A DNA stretch of 64,000 nucleotides, taken from contig NZ_AP022577.1 of NCBI RefSeq assembly GCF_010730955.1, positions 2,852,001 through 2,916,000 on the forward strand, given 5' to 3'. Of this stretch, positions 42,410 to 51,366 are shown one piece after another. The notes below the pieces were generated by a model. It saw only the letters and a list, made by a program, of their open reading frames with translations, searched no databases and was not told the origin of the DNA. The position numbers were made by a program, and so were the translations under genes. Numbering within the stretch: position 1 is the first letter of the stretch; the number at the start of each line of letters is the position of its first letter. Source of the DNA: Mycolicibacterium aubagnense (lineage in GTDB: Bacteria > Actinomycetota > Actinomycetes > Mycobacteriales > Mycobacteriaceae).

Positions 42410-43078
42410 TCACCTTTCTGGGACGCCCGGATCTTCGACGACGCTGAAGATCCGGGCGCACCACCGCACCGCCTGCTCGGCAAAGTCTTCTGCGGTAACG
42501 GTTTTCGCGGGGTCGAGCAGCCGCTCATTGAGCAGTATCGCGACTCCGCCGACGCAGAACAGCGCCGCATCGAAGCTCTCCTGATCAGCATCCTTGTTGG
42601 GCTGCAGTAAGGCCAGGACCGCGGCGGCCACCCGATGTTGGGCGACCCGAATGTGTTCGGCGACGGACTCGATATGCCGGGCATCGGTCAGGAAGATGCG
42701 CACTGCCAGCGGATCGTTCTCGGCGTGCTCGATGAAGGCGGCCAGGCCGAGCGTCAGCCGGGTCTGCACGGTTGCCGACTCGGGCGCGCTCCCGCTGGCC
42801 AGCATCGCGGCGAAGGGCCCCTCGAGCACGTCATCGATCACGGCGCCGATCAGCGCACTGAGGCCGGCAAACTGCTCGTAGAAGTAGCGGTCGGTGAGTT
42901 TGGCGCGGGCCGCGACGGCGCGGACGCTCAATGCCGACAGCCCGCCTTCGCGCCACAGGGACTCTGCCGCGTCCAGCAGCAGCCGCCGCCGATCGGCCCG
43001 CCGCTCCTCCGCTGACCTGCCGGAATACCTGCGTTGCGGCGCGGCGCCTGAACCGGTGCCCGATCTGTCGTCAGCCAT
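42410..43078 (-). CDS. TetR-family regulator, divergent from membrane/cupredoxin operon
   Basis: 222 residues from ATG 43078 (a start three codons earlier is possible). HTH region LSVRAVAARAKLTDRYFYEQF and a helical ligand domain with VRIFLTDARHIESVAEHIR. The divergent layout with a 136-base shared promoter region suggests that it regulates the operon starting at 43215; ligand unknown. Confidence 0.82.
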   Translation of the reverse strand: MADDRSGTGSGAAPQRRYSGRSAEERRADRRRLLLDAAESLWREGGLSALSVRAVAARAKLTDRYFYEQFAGLSALIGAVIDDVLEGPFAAMLASGSAPESATVQTRLTLGLAAFIEHAENDPLAVRIFLTDARHIESVAEHIRVAQHRVAAAVLALLQPNKDADQESFDAALFCVGGVAILLNERLLDPAKTVTAEDFAEQAVRWCARIFSVVEDPGVPER

Positions 43079-43168
43079 CTGGCGCAACCTCTCCCTCCGA
43101 CTGGCTCATGATGTCAAAATCCGAGGAAGAAGACGGATTCCCGTTTCAAACGCGGTCTTCTGGCAATA

Positions 43169-43182
43169 TTACCGACGAGTAA
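43169..43182. promoter_or_regulatory. Candidate operator TTAC-N6-GTAA
   Basis: Inverted repeat TTAC-CGACGA-GTAA in the divergent region, 33 bases before the membrane-protein start. Its form fits TetR operators. It also overlaps the only AT-rich stretch that could serve as a -10 box. Confidence 0.35.
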
Positions 43183-43214
43183 GGTTCAGGTTCATCTACA
43201 TAGTGGGGTGGAAC

Positions 43215-45050
43215 ATGGCAGCACAGCTCGCCGAGCAGGTCACCGTGGTGGCCGCGGCCGGAACCGAAGGCGGGGGCGCTGCCCTCGACCAGGTCATCGG
43301 GATGTCCGTGGCAACGGGCATCATCACCGCGGGCCTGTTGTGGATCGGCTATCTGCATCGGCAACGCCGCATCACCTGGCTGCAGGACCTGGCCGAGGCG
43401 GCCGGCCGCAAGATGAACCGGCCCAGCTGGGTGGCCCTACCCTCACTGCTGTTCATCTCGACGATCATCTGCGCGATGTTCGGCTTCATCTGGGATGTCA
43501 GCCTGCACATCGGTAAGGGCCGCGATGCCGGCCCGCTGGCCAACCCCGCGCACTACTTCATCCTGGTCGGTCTGTTCCTGCTGTTCATCGCCGGATCGCT
43601 GTCGATCATCCTGCCGTACGACAAGCCCGGCCCGGCGGCCATCAAGATCACAAAAACCTGGTACGCGCCCGTCGGCGGCATCCTGATGGCCGGCTGCGGC
43701 CTGTACGCGCTGATCGGTTTCCCCCTCGACGACATCTGGCACCGCATCTTCGGCCAGGACGTCACGCTCTGGGGCCCAACACATTTGATGCTCATCGGCG
43801 GTGCCGGACTGTCCCTGGTCGCGATGTTGCTGTTGGAACGCGAGGGCGATATCGCGATGGGCGCCGATGCACCGCCCGCCCGCAACAAAGTGTTGCCGTA
43901 CTTCGCCTTCGGCGGTCTGGTGATCGGCCTGTCGGTGTTCCCCGTCGAATACGACTTCGGTGTCGAACAGTTCCGGCTGGTGTTCCACCCCATGCTGATC
44001 GCTGCCGCGGCGTCGATGTCGCTGGTGGCCACCCGGCTCACCCTGGGCCGCTACTCCACATTCGGCGCCATCGCCTTCGCGTTGTTCATCCGCGGACTCG
44101 TCGCACTGGCTGTCGGACCCGTGTTGGGTTCCCCGTACAGCTGGTGCGCGCTCTACCTCGGCTCCGCGATCGTCGTCGAGCTGATCGGGCTGACGCCAAT
44201 TGTCAATCGCCCCATCCTGTTCGGCGCGGTCGCCGGCCTGGGCGTGGGCACCGTCGGCATGTGGCTCGAGTCGTTCTGGGTCGACGCCATGTTCCGCACC
44301 CCGTGGCCCACTAGCATGTGGGGTGAGGCACTGTCGATGTCGACGCCGGTCGCCATCTTCATGGGCATGTGCGGCGCGCTGCTGGCCGTCGTGCTGTCCG
44401 GCCAGCGCCTGCCCGCACGTCCGATCGGTATCGGCATCGTGGTCGCCACCGTTCTGGTCATCGGCGGTGCCGTCGCCAACGGCCTGAACATCACCGTGCC
44501 AGAGCACGCCCGGGCGCAGATCACCCTGACCGATGCACCGAGCCCGCAGGGTCAGCGCCTGGTGAACGCCGACATCCAGATCACGCCTGCCAACCTGATC
44601 AGCGACAACCCAGAATGGGTGACGCTCATGGCGTGGCAGGGCAAGCTCGCCTATGACCGCGGACTGGTGGTCGATCACCTGCAGCAGGTCGGTCCCGGCC
44701 ATTACCGGTCGACGCGGCCGATCCCCGTTTGGGGCACCTGGAAGACGGTGCTGCGCGTGCAGGACGGCCGGACCATGGCCGCCGTCCCGGTCTTCCTGCC
44801 CGCCGACCCCGGCATCGGTGCCCAGGAGACGCCTGCGCTGTCGACGACCCGCGATTTCACCGACGAGATCAAGGTCCTGCAGCGCGAACGCAACCTCGAC
44901 GTGCCGTCGTGGCTGTACCCCGCAGCCTCCATGATCGTGCTGGTGTGCTCTCTGATCCTGGTCGCGTTGCTGAGTTGGGGTGCGGGACGGATCAATTCGC
45001 GCGAGGAATTCAGCACCACCGAGGCCAGGGAACCCGTCGGACAGCCGTGA
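43215..45050 (+). CDS. Polytopic membrane protein with extracytoplasmic YtkA-like domain
   Basis: 611 residues from ATG 43215. About 11 transmembrane helices in residues 30-430, a soluble domain of about 130 residues, and one terminal helix. The membrane part holds conserved-looking polar residues close to helix ends: WDVSLHIG, NPAHYF, PLDDIWHRIFGQDVTLWGPTH, VFHPM. The soluble domain (PGHYRSTRPIPVWGTWKTVL) resembles the FixH/YtkA/CopC-type beta fold. I do not recognise a characterised homologue. A metal or heme role is inferred from the His/Asp clusters and the cupredoxin gene downstream. Overlaps the next gene (GTGA). Confidence 0.75.
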   Translation: MAAQLAEQVTVVAAAGTEGGGAALDQVIGMSVATGIITAGLLWIGYLHRQRRITWLQDLAEAAGRKMNRPSWVALPSLLFISTIICAMFGFIWDVSLHIGKGRDAGPLANPAHYFILVGLFLLFIAGSLSIILPYDKPGPAAIKITKTWYAPVGGILMAGCGLYALIGFPLDDIWHRIFGQDVTLWGPTHLMLIGGAGLSLVAMLLLEREGDIAMGADAPPARNKVLPYFAFGGLVIGLSVFPVEYDFGVEQFRLVFHPMLIAAAASMSLVATRLTLGRYSTFGAIAFALFIRGLVALAVGPVLGSPYSWCALYLGSAIVVELIGLTPIVNRPILFGAVAGLGVGTVGMWLESFWVDAMFRTPWPTSMWGEALSMSTPVAIFMGMCGALLAVVLSGQRLPARPIGIGIVVATVLVIGGAVANGLNITVPEHARAQITLTDAPSPQGQRLVNADIQITPANLISDNPEWVTLMAWQGKLAYDRGLVVDHLQQVGPGHYRSTRPIPVWGTWKTVLRVQDGRTMAAVPVFLPADPGIGAQETPALSTTRDFTDEIKVLQRERNLDVPSWLYPAASMIVLVCSLILVALLSWGAGRINSREEFSTTEAREPVGQP

Positions 45051-45241
45051 CCTATCTGGCCGATCACTCGCTATTGTTGGCACTGCCGGCGTTTGCCCCG
45101 GCGTTCGTCGTGGCCGGGGTGGTGGCCTGGGTGGCCATGAAGGACCGGCGGGCACACGACAGCTCCAACTCCGACGGTGCCGCGACCGATGCTGATGTCG
45201 ACGGGACATCAGGTTCAACCGATAAGGATGGTTCCGCGTGA
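45047..45241 (+). CDS. Small single-span membrane protein
   Basis: 64 residues from GTG 45047, overlapping the previous stop by four bases; its own TGA overlaps the next GTG likewise. One transmembrane helix (LPAFAPAFVVAGVVAWVAM) and an Asp/Ser/Thr-rich tail. Both overlaps and the helix argue that it is a true gene and a subunit or assembly factor of the operon. Confidence 0.7.
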   Translation: MTYLADHSLLLALPAFAPAFVVAGVVAWVAMKDRRAHDSSNSDGAATDADVDGTSGSTDKDGSA

Positions 45242-45648
45242 CCTTTGTGAAGACCTTCGCCGTGGCCGGCGTCGTGGCGCTGGCGCTCGCCGGCTGCGGC
45301 AAGAACGAGCCGTCGTCCGGCAGCTCTTCGAGCGCCGGCGCCACGGGCACCACACAACTGAGCAACCCGCAGGCCCCGCCGGCACGCGTCTACATCGACG
45401 TGACCATCGCGGGCGGCACCGCGACGCCGATCAATCAGCAGGTGCAGGCCAAGCTGTCCCAGCCGATCATCGTCCGCGTCAACAGTGATGCCGCCGACCA
45501 GCTGCATGTGCACTCCAACCCCGAGCACACTTTCGACATCAAGCCGGAGAAGGACCAGGAGTTCCAGTTCACGGTGGACGTGCCGGGCAAGGTCGACGTC
45601 GAACTGCACCACCTGGACAAGACGGTCGCCACCATCACGGTGCAGTAA
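45238..45648 (+). CDS. Cupredoxin-like lipoprotein
   Basis: 136 residues from GTG 45238. Lipobox LALAGC gives a lipid-anchored Cys19. After a Ser/Gly linker, a beta-sandwich domain matches the cupredoxin_1 pattern: PIIVRVNSDAADQLHVHS, then EFQFTVDVPGKVDVELHH. Histidines in LHVHSNPEH and ELHHL could bind copper, although the usual Cys ligand of blue copper proteins is absent. Third gene of the operon. Confidence 0.8.
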   Translation: MTFVKTFAVAGVVALALAGCGKNEPSSGSSSSAGATGTTQLSNPQAPPARVYIDVTIAGGTATPINQQVQAKLSQPIIVRVNSDAADQLHVHSNPEHTFDIKPEKDQEFQFTVDVPGKVDVELHHLDKTVATITVQ

Positions 45649-45653
45649 GCACT

Positions 45654-46949
45654 GTGCGTCCCGACGCAGTAACCCAGACCGTCCTGGCTCACGGGCTGGG
45701 CGGGTCAACTGATCTGCCCATCCCTGTGACCTATGCGCTGATCGGCGCGGCGTGGGCGTTGACCTTCACCTTCGCGGTGGTGGCACTGGCTTGGCGCAAG
45801 CCGCGGTTCGATCCGGAGAAGCCAGGACTCGCCTTGCCGCGCTGGGTGACGACGGCCGTGGACGCTCCCGCCACCCGATGGACGGTCGGGCTGCTGGCCC
45901 TGGCGTTCGCCGGCTGGGTCGCGGTGGCCGCGGTCGTCGGACCGCCGGGTTCCGGCAATCCGCTGCCGGGCGTGTTCTACGTGTTGCTGTGGGTCGGAAT
46001 CGTTGCCCTGTCAGTGTTTTTCGGCCCGGTGTGGCGGGTGCTGTCACCGGTACGGACCATCATGCGGCTGCTGCGGCTGAGCCGGGATGCGTATCCCCCA
46101 CGGCTCGGCTACTGGCCCGCGGCGGCCGGGCTGTTCGCGTTCGTCTGGCTCGAACTGGCCAGCCCCGACCCGGGTTCGGTTGGCGCCGTGCGGATCTGGC
46201 TGTTGGTGTACCTCGCGGTGACGCTGTCCGGGGCCGCGGCGTGCGGCACCCGGTGGTGCTCGCACGCCGACCCGTTCGAGGTGTACAGCGTCGTGGCCTC
46301 GCGGTGCGCCCCGGTGCGGCGGGGCGCCGATGGACAGATCGCCATCGGCAATCCGTTCAACCACCTGCCCACCTTGCCGATTCGGCCCGCCACGGTGACG
46401 GTGCTCGCGGTGCTGCTGGGCTCGACAGCTTTCGACAGCTTCTCGGCCACGCCGACATGGCGCGGGTTCGTGGCGGCGCACGCGACCGGCACCTGGCAGG
46501 TCACGTCGCTGAAAACTGTTGGACTGGCTGTGTTTGTCACGACGGTCGCGCTGTCATTCAGCCTCGCCGCCCGCGCCACGGGCGGGGTGGACCGGGCCCG
46601 GCGCCGGCAACTGCCCGGATTGATGGCGCACTCCCTCATCCCGATCGTCATCGGCTACGTGTTCGCGCACTATCTGACCTACCTCGTCGAAAAGGGCCAG
46701 CAGACCGTCTTCCAGCTTCTGGGCAGGCATGACGCGCACGTGTACTACGTGCTGTCCATGCACCCTTCGGCGCTGGCCACGACCAAGGTGCTGTTCGTGG
46801 TGGGCGGGCATATCGCCGGGGTAATCGCCGCGCATGACAGCGCGCTGCGCATCCTGCCGAAGCGGCATCAACTCACCGGGCAACTGGCGATGATGCTCGT
46901 GATGGTCGGCTACACGTTCACCGGCCTGTATCTGCTGTTCGGCGCATAA
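45654..46949 (+). CDS. Polytopic membrane protein (database name fenitrothion hydrolase-like)
   Basis: 431 residues from GTG 45654, six bases after the lipoprotein stop. About 10 transmembrane helices. Conserved-looking motifs: CSHADPFEVYS, NPFNHLPTLP, GYVFAHYLTYLVEKGQQ, YYVLSMHPSALA and VVGGHIAGVIAAHD. Actinobacterial homologues often carry the name fenitrothion hydrolase, a recollection that I would not trust as function. Paired histidines in helices could ligate heme or metal. Last gene of the operon. Confidence 0.72.
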   Translation: MRPDAVTQTVLAHGLGGSTDLPIPVTYALIGAAWALTFTFAVVALAWRKPRFDPEKPGLALPRWVTTAVDAPATRWTVGLLALAFAGWVAVAAVVGPPGSGNPLPGVFYVLLWVGIVALSVFFGPVWRVLSPVRTIMRLLRLSRDAYPPRLGYWPAAAGLFAFVWLELASPDPGSVGAVRIWLLVYLAVTLSGAAACGTRWCSHADPFEVYSVVASRCAPVRRGADGQIAIGNPFNHLPTLPIRPATVTVLAVLLGSTAFDSFSATPTWRGFVAAHATGTWQVTSLKTVGLAVFVTTVALSFSLAARATGGVDRARRRQLPGLMAHSLIPIVIGYVFAHYLTYLVEKGQQTVFQLLGRHDAHVYYVLSMHPSALATTKVLFVVGGHIAGVIAAHDSALRILPKRHQLTGQLAMMLVMVGYTFTGLYLLFGA

Positions 46950-47050
46950 CTCGCCGGCACCACCCCGCCGAGTGCCCATTCGCCACGACCCCTTGACAGC
47001 GATGCCCCGCGGATCAAAACTGAGGACACCCGTCATCAGATTGGAGTCCC

Positions 47051-48502
47051 ATGACTGCCACAGTGCCCGCGGAACCGACGCTCAAGCAGCTCCATGGCCG
47101 CGCGTTCGCGTCCCTGTACGACGAAATGGACTACCAGGTCCGGCACATCGACGGCACCCTGCCGGAGGAATTGACCGGGACTCTGTTCCGCATCGGGCCC
47201 GGCAAGTTCGAGGTCGGCGACACCGTGTTGAAGACCATGTTCGATGCCGACGGCATGGTGTCCCGGTTCATCCTCGATGGCAAGACCCTCCGCTTCACCA
47301 ACCGTTACGTGCGCACCAAGCAGTACCGCGGCGGCGACGTGATGAGCCAGCGCGGCATCACCACCAACGCCCCCACGCTGCGCGGCAATCTGCTCCCGCC
47401 GGCCAACACCGGCAACACCAATATGGCCACCATCTGCGGTGAACTGCTCGCCATGTGGGAGGGCGGCCCGCCGTACAAGATCGATCCCGACTCACTGGAC
47501 ACCTTGGGGTACAAGCGCTTTGACGGTGACCGGCTGGGCTACCTCGGTTCCTTCTCCGCCCATCCCAAGTGGGATCCGCACACCGGCGAGGTATACAACT
47601 TCGGCCTCGACCTGCTGCCCACGCCGCGGCTCCGGTGTTTCAAGGTGGACCGCGCCGGCCGCAGCCACCAGATCAGATCGCTGCAGCTGTGGGACATGGT
47701 GTGGAACCACGACTTCGCGCTCACCGAGAACCACATGGTGTTCGTCCTGGATCCGCTGCGACCCAACATCCCGACGCTGTTGCGCACCCGGTCCTTGGCA
47801 CAGTCGCTGGATTACCAAGTCCGCAACGGCTCGACGCGGTTTGCCCTGGTCCCCCGCGACGGCTCCAAGCCGCGCGTCATCGAGCACGAAGCGCTGACGC
47901 ACGTCCACGTCACCAACGCCTTCGAAGACGGCTCGGACACCGTGGTGGAGTTCTTCCGGTTCGAGGACTCGGACATCTTCCACAAGCTCGGCAAGGCCTG
48001 GCAGGACCCGGCCGACCCCACCGACCCCCGCGCCCACCTGACCATCGACGAATGGCCGCGCGGGCACCTGTCACGGTTCCGCATCAGCAAGTCCGGACGC
48101 ATCACCGAGACCGTGCTATCGGCAACGGCGCCAATGGAATTCCCCCAGTACGACTGGCGCTGTTCCACACAGGAGCACAACGTCACCTACGCCTGCAAGG
48201 CCACCGAGGACGTGGGCCACTACAACGCGGTGACGCGCATCGACCACCGCACCGGCGTCCAGAGCACCTTTGATTTCGGGCTGGCCCAGACCGGCGAGCC
48301 GTTGTTCGTGCCTCGCTCCCGCACTTCCGCCGAAGACGACGGCTGGCTACTGGTGCTCAATCACGATCTGCGGAGCCATCATTCGCAATTGGTGATCTTC
48401 GACGCCCGCACCATCGAGGACGGTCCGCTGGCCACCGCGCACCTGGAACACCATCTGCCGATCGGGTTCCACGGCACGTTCAGCCGGCGGATCGCTGGCT
48501 GA
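47051..48502 (+). CDS. Carotenoid cleavage oxygenase (RPE65 family)
   Basis: 483 residues. Seven-bladed propeller dioxygenase with four iron-binding His: His171 (SAHPKWDP), His220 (VWNHDFALTENH), His286 (HVHVTNAFED) and His474 (GFHGTFS). N-terminal LFRIGPGKFEVG and FDADGMV are family hallmarks. It likely cleaves apocarotenoids or stilbene-like compounds with O2. Separate from the preceding operon by 101 bases. Confidence 0.9.
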   Translation: MTATVPAEPTLKQLHGRAFASLYDEMDYQVRHIDGTLPEELTGTLFRIGPGKFEVGDTVLKTMFDADGMVSRFILDGKTLRFTNRYVRTKQYRGGDVMSQRGITTNAPTLRGNLLPPANTGNTNMATICGELLAMWEGGPPYKIDPDSLDTLGYKRFDGDRLGYLGSFSAHPKWDPHTGEVYNFGLDLLPTPRLRCFKVDRAGRSHQIRSLQLWDMVWNHDFALTENHMVFVLDPLRPNIPTLLRTRSLAQSLDYQVRNGSTRFALVPRDGSKPRVIEHEALTHVHVTNAFEDGSDTVVEFFRFEDSDIFHKLGKAWQDPADPTDPRAHLTIDEWPRGHLSRFRISKSGRITETVLSATAPMEFPQYDWRCSTQEHNVTYACKATEDVGHYNAVTRIDHRTGVQSTFDFGLAQTGEPLFVPRSRTSAEDDGWLLVLNHDLRSHHSQLVIFDARTIEDGPLATAHLEHHLPIGFHGTFSRRIAG

Positions 48503-48525
48503 ACCGCACTTCCAGCGCTGGACAC

Positions 48526-48563
48526 CGTTGCGCTACGCCGTACCGCGCTCGGTAGCGGCAACG
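48526..48563 (+). terminator. Possible terminator after carotenoid oxygenase
   Basis: CGTTGC-GCTAC pairs with GTAGC-G-GCAACG, an 11-base stem with one bulged G and a 15-base loop, 24 bases after the stop. No T-run. Confidence 0.4.
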
Positions 48564-48568
48564 ACGAA

Positions 48569-49012
48569 TCATCTTGCAGGACTGTGACTTTTGCCATCGG
48601 TGTCCTCACCCTCGGTCGGGTAGAGCGTCGGATGGTGGTACTGGTTGGTTCGTGGTTGGCCGACGTCCAACAGTGGTGGTGGGGTCCAGTGGGTGCGGCC
48701 GTCGGGGCCGGCGGATCCGGCGTCGGGCATCCTCGCTGCCGATATGCAGCCGGATGCGCAGCACATCGGCCCAGTTTTTCGCGCCGATCTCTTTCGGCGT
48801 GCTTTGAGCATGTAGGCCGGCCAACAGAGCGTGGTCGGCGACGGGGAACCGGCGCAGTAGCGCTTCCCGGCGGGAGAGCAGTTCGAGTTGATAGGCGGCC
48901 GATAGGCCGCTGTGTAGTCGAACCCGTTGAGCTCGGTGACAACATCCTCGGCCGCTGTATAGGCGGCGAAGATGGTGGCCCGATCACTAACACTAGTTCG
49001 AAGCACTGACAA
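48569..49012 (-). pseudogene. Decayed 13E12-repeat/DUF222 HNH endonuclease gene
   Basis: From ATG 49012 the N-terminus of a DUF222 protein is readable (SDRATIFAAYTAAEDVV). Near 48891-48917 the frame shifts: the family sequence continues in the neighbouring frame as YQLELLSRREALLRRF and GAKNWADVLRIRLHIGSEDA, to about 48730. It then jumps back to the first frame with the family's C-terminal end THWTPPPLLDVGQPRTNQYH. The whole central part and the HNH core are missing, so the gene carries a frameshift and a large internal deletion and cannot be functional. Confidence 0.75.
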
Positions 49013-49094
49013 GAAGCCGTCGCGGCGTGTGACGCTAGTTACCCACCGTGAACAGCGAAAACAAAGTGACCAAAGTTTTTTGGCGGCCGGCTAG

Positions 49095-50093
49095 CTAGAA
49101 CAACATGAACTGATCGCCTGCCGGCGTCCGGTCGACGAATTCCTCGACATCCGACCCGCCGACGACGTGGCCGAGCAGCGTCATGAAGTCCGTGTCGGAA
49201 ACCAGCGGCACCCCGAGCTCCCTCGCCTGGTAGCCCTTGCCCTGAGCAGGCACCGGGTCGTTGCAGATGACCAGCGACGTCTGGGCGTCGACGCTGTCGG
49301 AGTAGGACAGCCCGACATGCACGATGCGCTCGATCGCTTCTTCGTGGGTGCGCACCATCTCGCCCGACAGCGCCACTCGCATGCCCTGCACCAACGGCTG
49401 GCCCGGCACGAACCGGCCGGGGTTGGTATAGGCACAGGGCAGCCGCGAGGCCAGCACCTTCAGCGGCCGAAGTTCGTCGTGGGTGATGGCGCCGCTGGGC
49501 CAGCGCTTGCGCCCCACATTGCGGATCGGCAGCCAGCGCCGGTGCTCGCGCGCCGCGGCCAGTGCCGGTTTGAGGATCTGGGCCAGCACCATGGCGTCGT
49601 CCAGCGCATCATGCGGGCGAATCTGCGTCGCGCCGTAGTACGTCGCCAGGGTCTCCAGGCGAAGGTTCTCAGTCCCGAGGTTGAGACGGCGCGTCAGCTC
49701 GACGGTGCACATGACGCTGTCGACGGGCAGCACGGCGCCGACGCGTTCGCATTCGGCGGCCAGGAAGGAGTAGTCGAATCCGGCGTTGTGGGCCACCAGC
49801 GTGCGGCCGGACAGCACGGCGACCAGATCACCGACAACGTCACCGAAGGCGGGCTGACCCGCCAGCATCTCGGAGGTCAATCCGTGCACGTGGGTGGGGC
49901 CGGGATCCACTCCCGGATTCAGCAGGCTGCTGAAGGAGTGCTCGACGTTCCCGTCATCCCCGAGGGCCAGCGCGGCGACGCTGATGACCCGCGCATGGCC
50001 GGGATCGAAACCCGACGTCTCGACATCGACGACAGCCCAACCCGCGCCCGGCTCGGTGGCCGGTCGGCCCCAGCCGAGGTTGGTTTCGCCCAC
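49095..50093 (-). CDS. dnaQ: DnaQ-type 3'-5' exonuclease with C-terminal BRCT domain
   Basis: 332 residues, the Rv3711c position. DEDDh exonuclease motifs: VVDVETSGF (Asp, Glu), VAHNAGFDYSF and IRPHDALDDAM. A BRCT domain occupies the C-terminus (GMRVALSGEMVRTHEEAIER to FMTLLGHV). GTG 50093 is the only reasonable start near the conserved WGRPATEP; the frame is open further upstream without homology. Likely a proofreading or repair nuclease; mycobacterial DNA polymerase proofreading mainly uses the DnaE1 PHP domain. Confidence 0.88.
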   Translation of the reverse strand: MGETNLGWGRPATEPGAGWAVVDVETSGFDPGHARVISVAALALGDDGNVEHSFSSLLNPGVDPGPTHVHGLTSEMLAGQPAFGDVVGDLVAVLSGRTLVAHNAGFDYSFLAAECERVGAVLPVDSVMCTVELTRRLNLGTENLRLETLATYYGATQIRPHDALDDAMVLAQILKPALAAAREHRRWLPIRNVGRKRWPSGAITHDELRPLKVLASRLPCAYTNPGRFVPGQPLVQGMRVALSGEMVRTHEEAIERIVHVGLSYSDSVDAQTSLVICNDPVPAQGKGYQARELGVPLVSDTDFMTLLGHVVGGSDVEEFVDRTPAGDQFMLF

Positions 50094-50217
50094 GTGGCAA
50101 GGATGGCACGGCGCCCCGACAAGTCGAGCGATATCCCACGGCCGCCGCAGCGTGTCGCCCCATCGGTTCACGTACGATCCACCCACCCGAGAGGCGGTCG
50201 CCGCTATCGTCACCACC

Positions 50218-51303
50218 ATGACCGCAACCACGATCGACCCGAGTGCACCGGTACTCGTCACAGGCGCCAGCGGGTACATCGGCAGCTGGATCGTCCGGTA
50301 CCTGCTCGAAGCCGGGCACACCGTGCACGGCACGGTGCGCAATCCGCAGAAGCCGACCGGCCTGGAGCACCTCCACAAACTGTCGGCCGACCACCCCGGC
50401 AAGCTCACACTCTTCAAGGCCGACCTGCTTGACATCGGCAGTTTCGACGAGGCGATGGCCGGCTGCCAGCTCGTCATGCACACCGCGTCGCCATTCCTCC
50501 TCCAGGGAGTCACCGACCCGCAGGAGTCGCTCGTCCGCCCGGCGCTGGAAGGCACCCGCAACGTGCTGGATTCGGTGAACCGCACCGAGAGCGTCAAGCG
50601 CGTGGTGCTGACCAGCAGCGTGGTCGCGATCTACGGCGATGCCCGGGAATCACGCGACGTGCCTGGCGGCGTCTTCACCGAGGACCAGTGGAACACCACC
50701 AGCAGCGTCGACCACCAGCCGTATTCGTATTCCAAGACCGTGGCCGAGCAGGAGGCCTGGCGCTACCAGAAGGCGCAGGACCGCTGGGACCTCGTCACCA
50801 TCCACCCCGGCCTGGTGCTCGGCCCCGCACTGACGAGCGCCAGCGACTCGGCCAGCCTGGCCACCATGAAGCAGTTCGCCGACGGCACGATGCTGACCGG
50901 TGCACCCGAGTTGACCATGGGCGTGGTGGACGTCCGCGATGTCGCAGATGCGCACCTGCGCGCCGGCTACACCCCCGAAGCGCACGGCCGCTACCTCGTC
51001 AATGCCGCCTCGCTCAGCCTGCTGGAGATCGGCCAGATCCTGCGCGCCAAGTTCGGCGTGCTCTATCCGTTCCCGTGGCTGAACGTGCCCAAGGTCGCCG
51101 TGAAGGCCGTCGCACCGGTCATCGGGCTGACGCGCGAGTTCGTCGACACCAACGTGGGCTACCCCCTGGTCTTCGACGCCAGCCGCAGCCAGAGCGAGCT
51201 CGGGTTGGTGTACCGGCCCATCGAGCAGACCGTCACCGACCACTTCCAGCAGATGCTCGACGACGGCATCGTGCGCAAGCGTCCGAGTGTCCGTCTGCCG
51301 TAG
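50218..51303 (+). CDS. NAD(P)-dependent epimerase/reductase (extended SDR)
   Basis: 361 residues from ATG 50218. NAD(P) motif VTGASGYIGSWIVRYLL, catalytic Ser/Tyr/Lys in TSSVVAIYG and YSYSKTVAEQ. The opening matches dihydroflavonol-4-reductase-like proteins that reduce aldehydes or ketones. Substrate unknown. Its gene diverges from dnaQ. Confidence 0.85.
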   Translation: MTATTIDPSAPVLVTGASGYIGSWIVRYLLEAGHTVHGTVRNPQKPTGLEHLHKLSADHPGKLTLFKADLLDIGSFDEAMAGCQLVMHTASPFLLQGVTDPQESLVRPALEGTRNVLDSVNRTESVKRVVLTSSVVAIYGDARESRDVPGGVFTEDQWNTTSSVDHQPYSYSKTVAEQEAWRYQKAQDRWDLVTIHPGLVLGPALTSASDSASLATMKQFADGTMLTGAPELTMGVVDVRDVADAHLRAGYTPEAHGRYLVNAASLSLLEIGQILRAKFGVLYPFPWLNVPKVAVKAVAPVIGLTREFVDTNVGYPLVFDASRSQSELGLVYRPIEQTVTDHFQQMLDDGIVRKRPSVRLP

Positions 51304-51366
51304 GACTCGAGTGGGCGCCCTCACACGTGTCGTCACATTCGGGGCCGTCCTCCTAGAATTCCGGGG

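Noticed and set aside
43443..45365. 640-codon minus-strand frame
   Set aside because: Antisense to the membrane operon, His/Gln/Arg/Asp-rich shadow with no recognisable domain.
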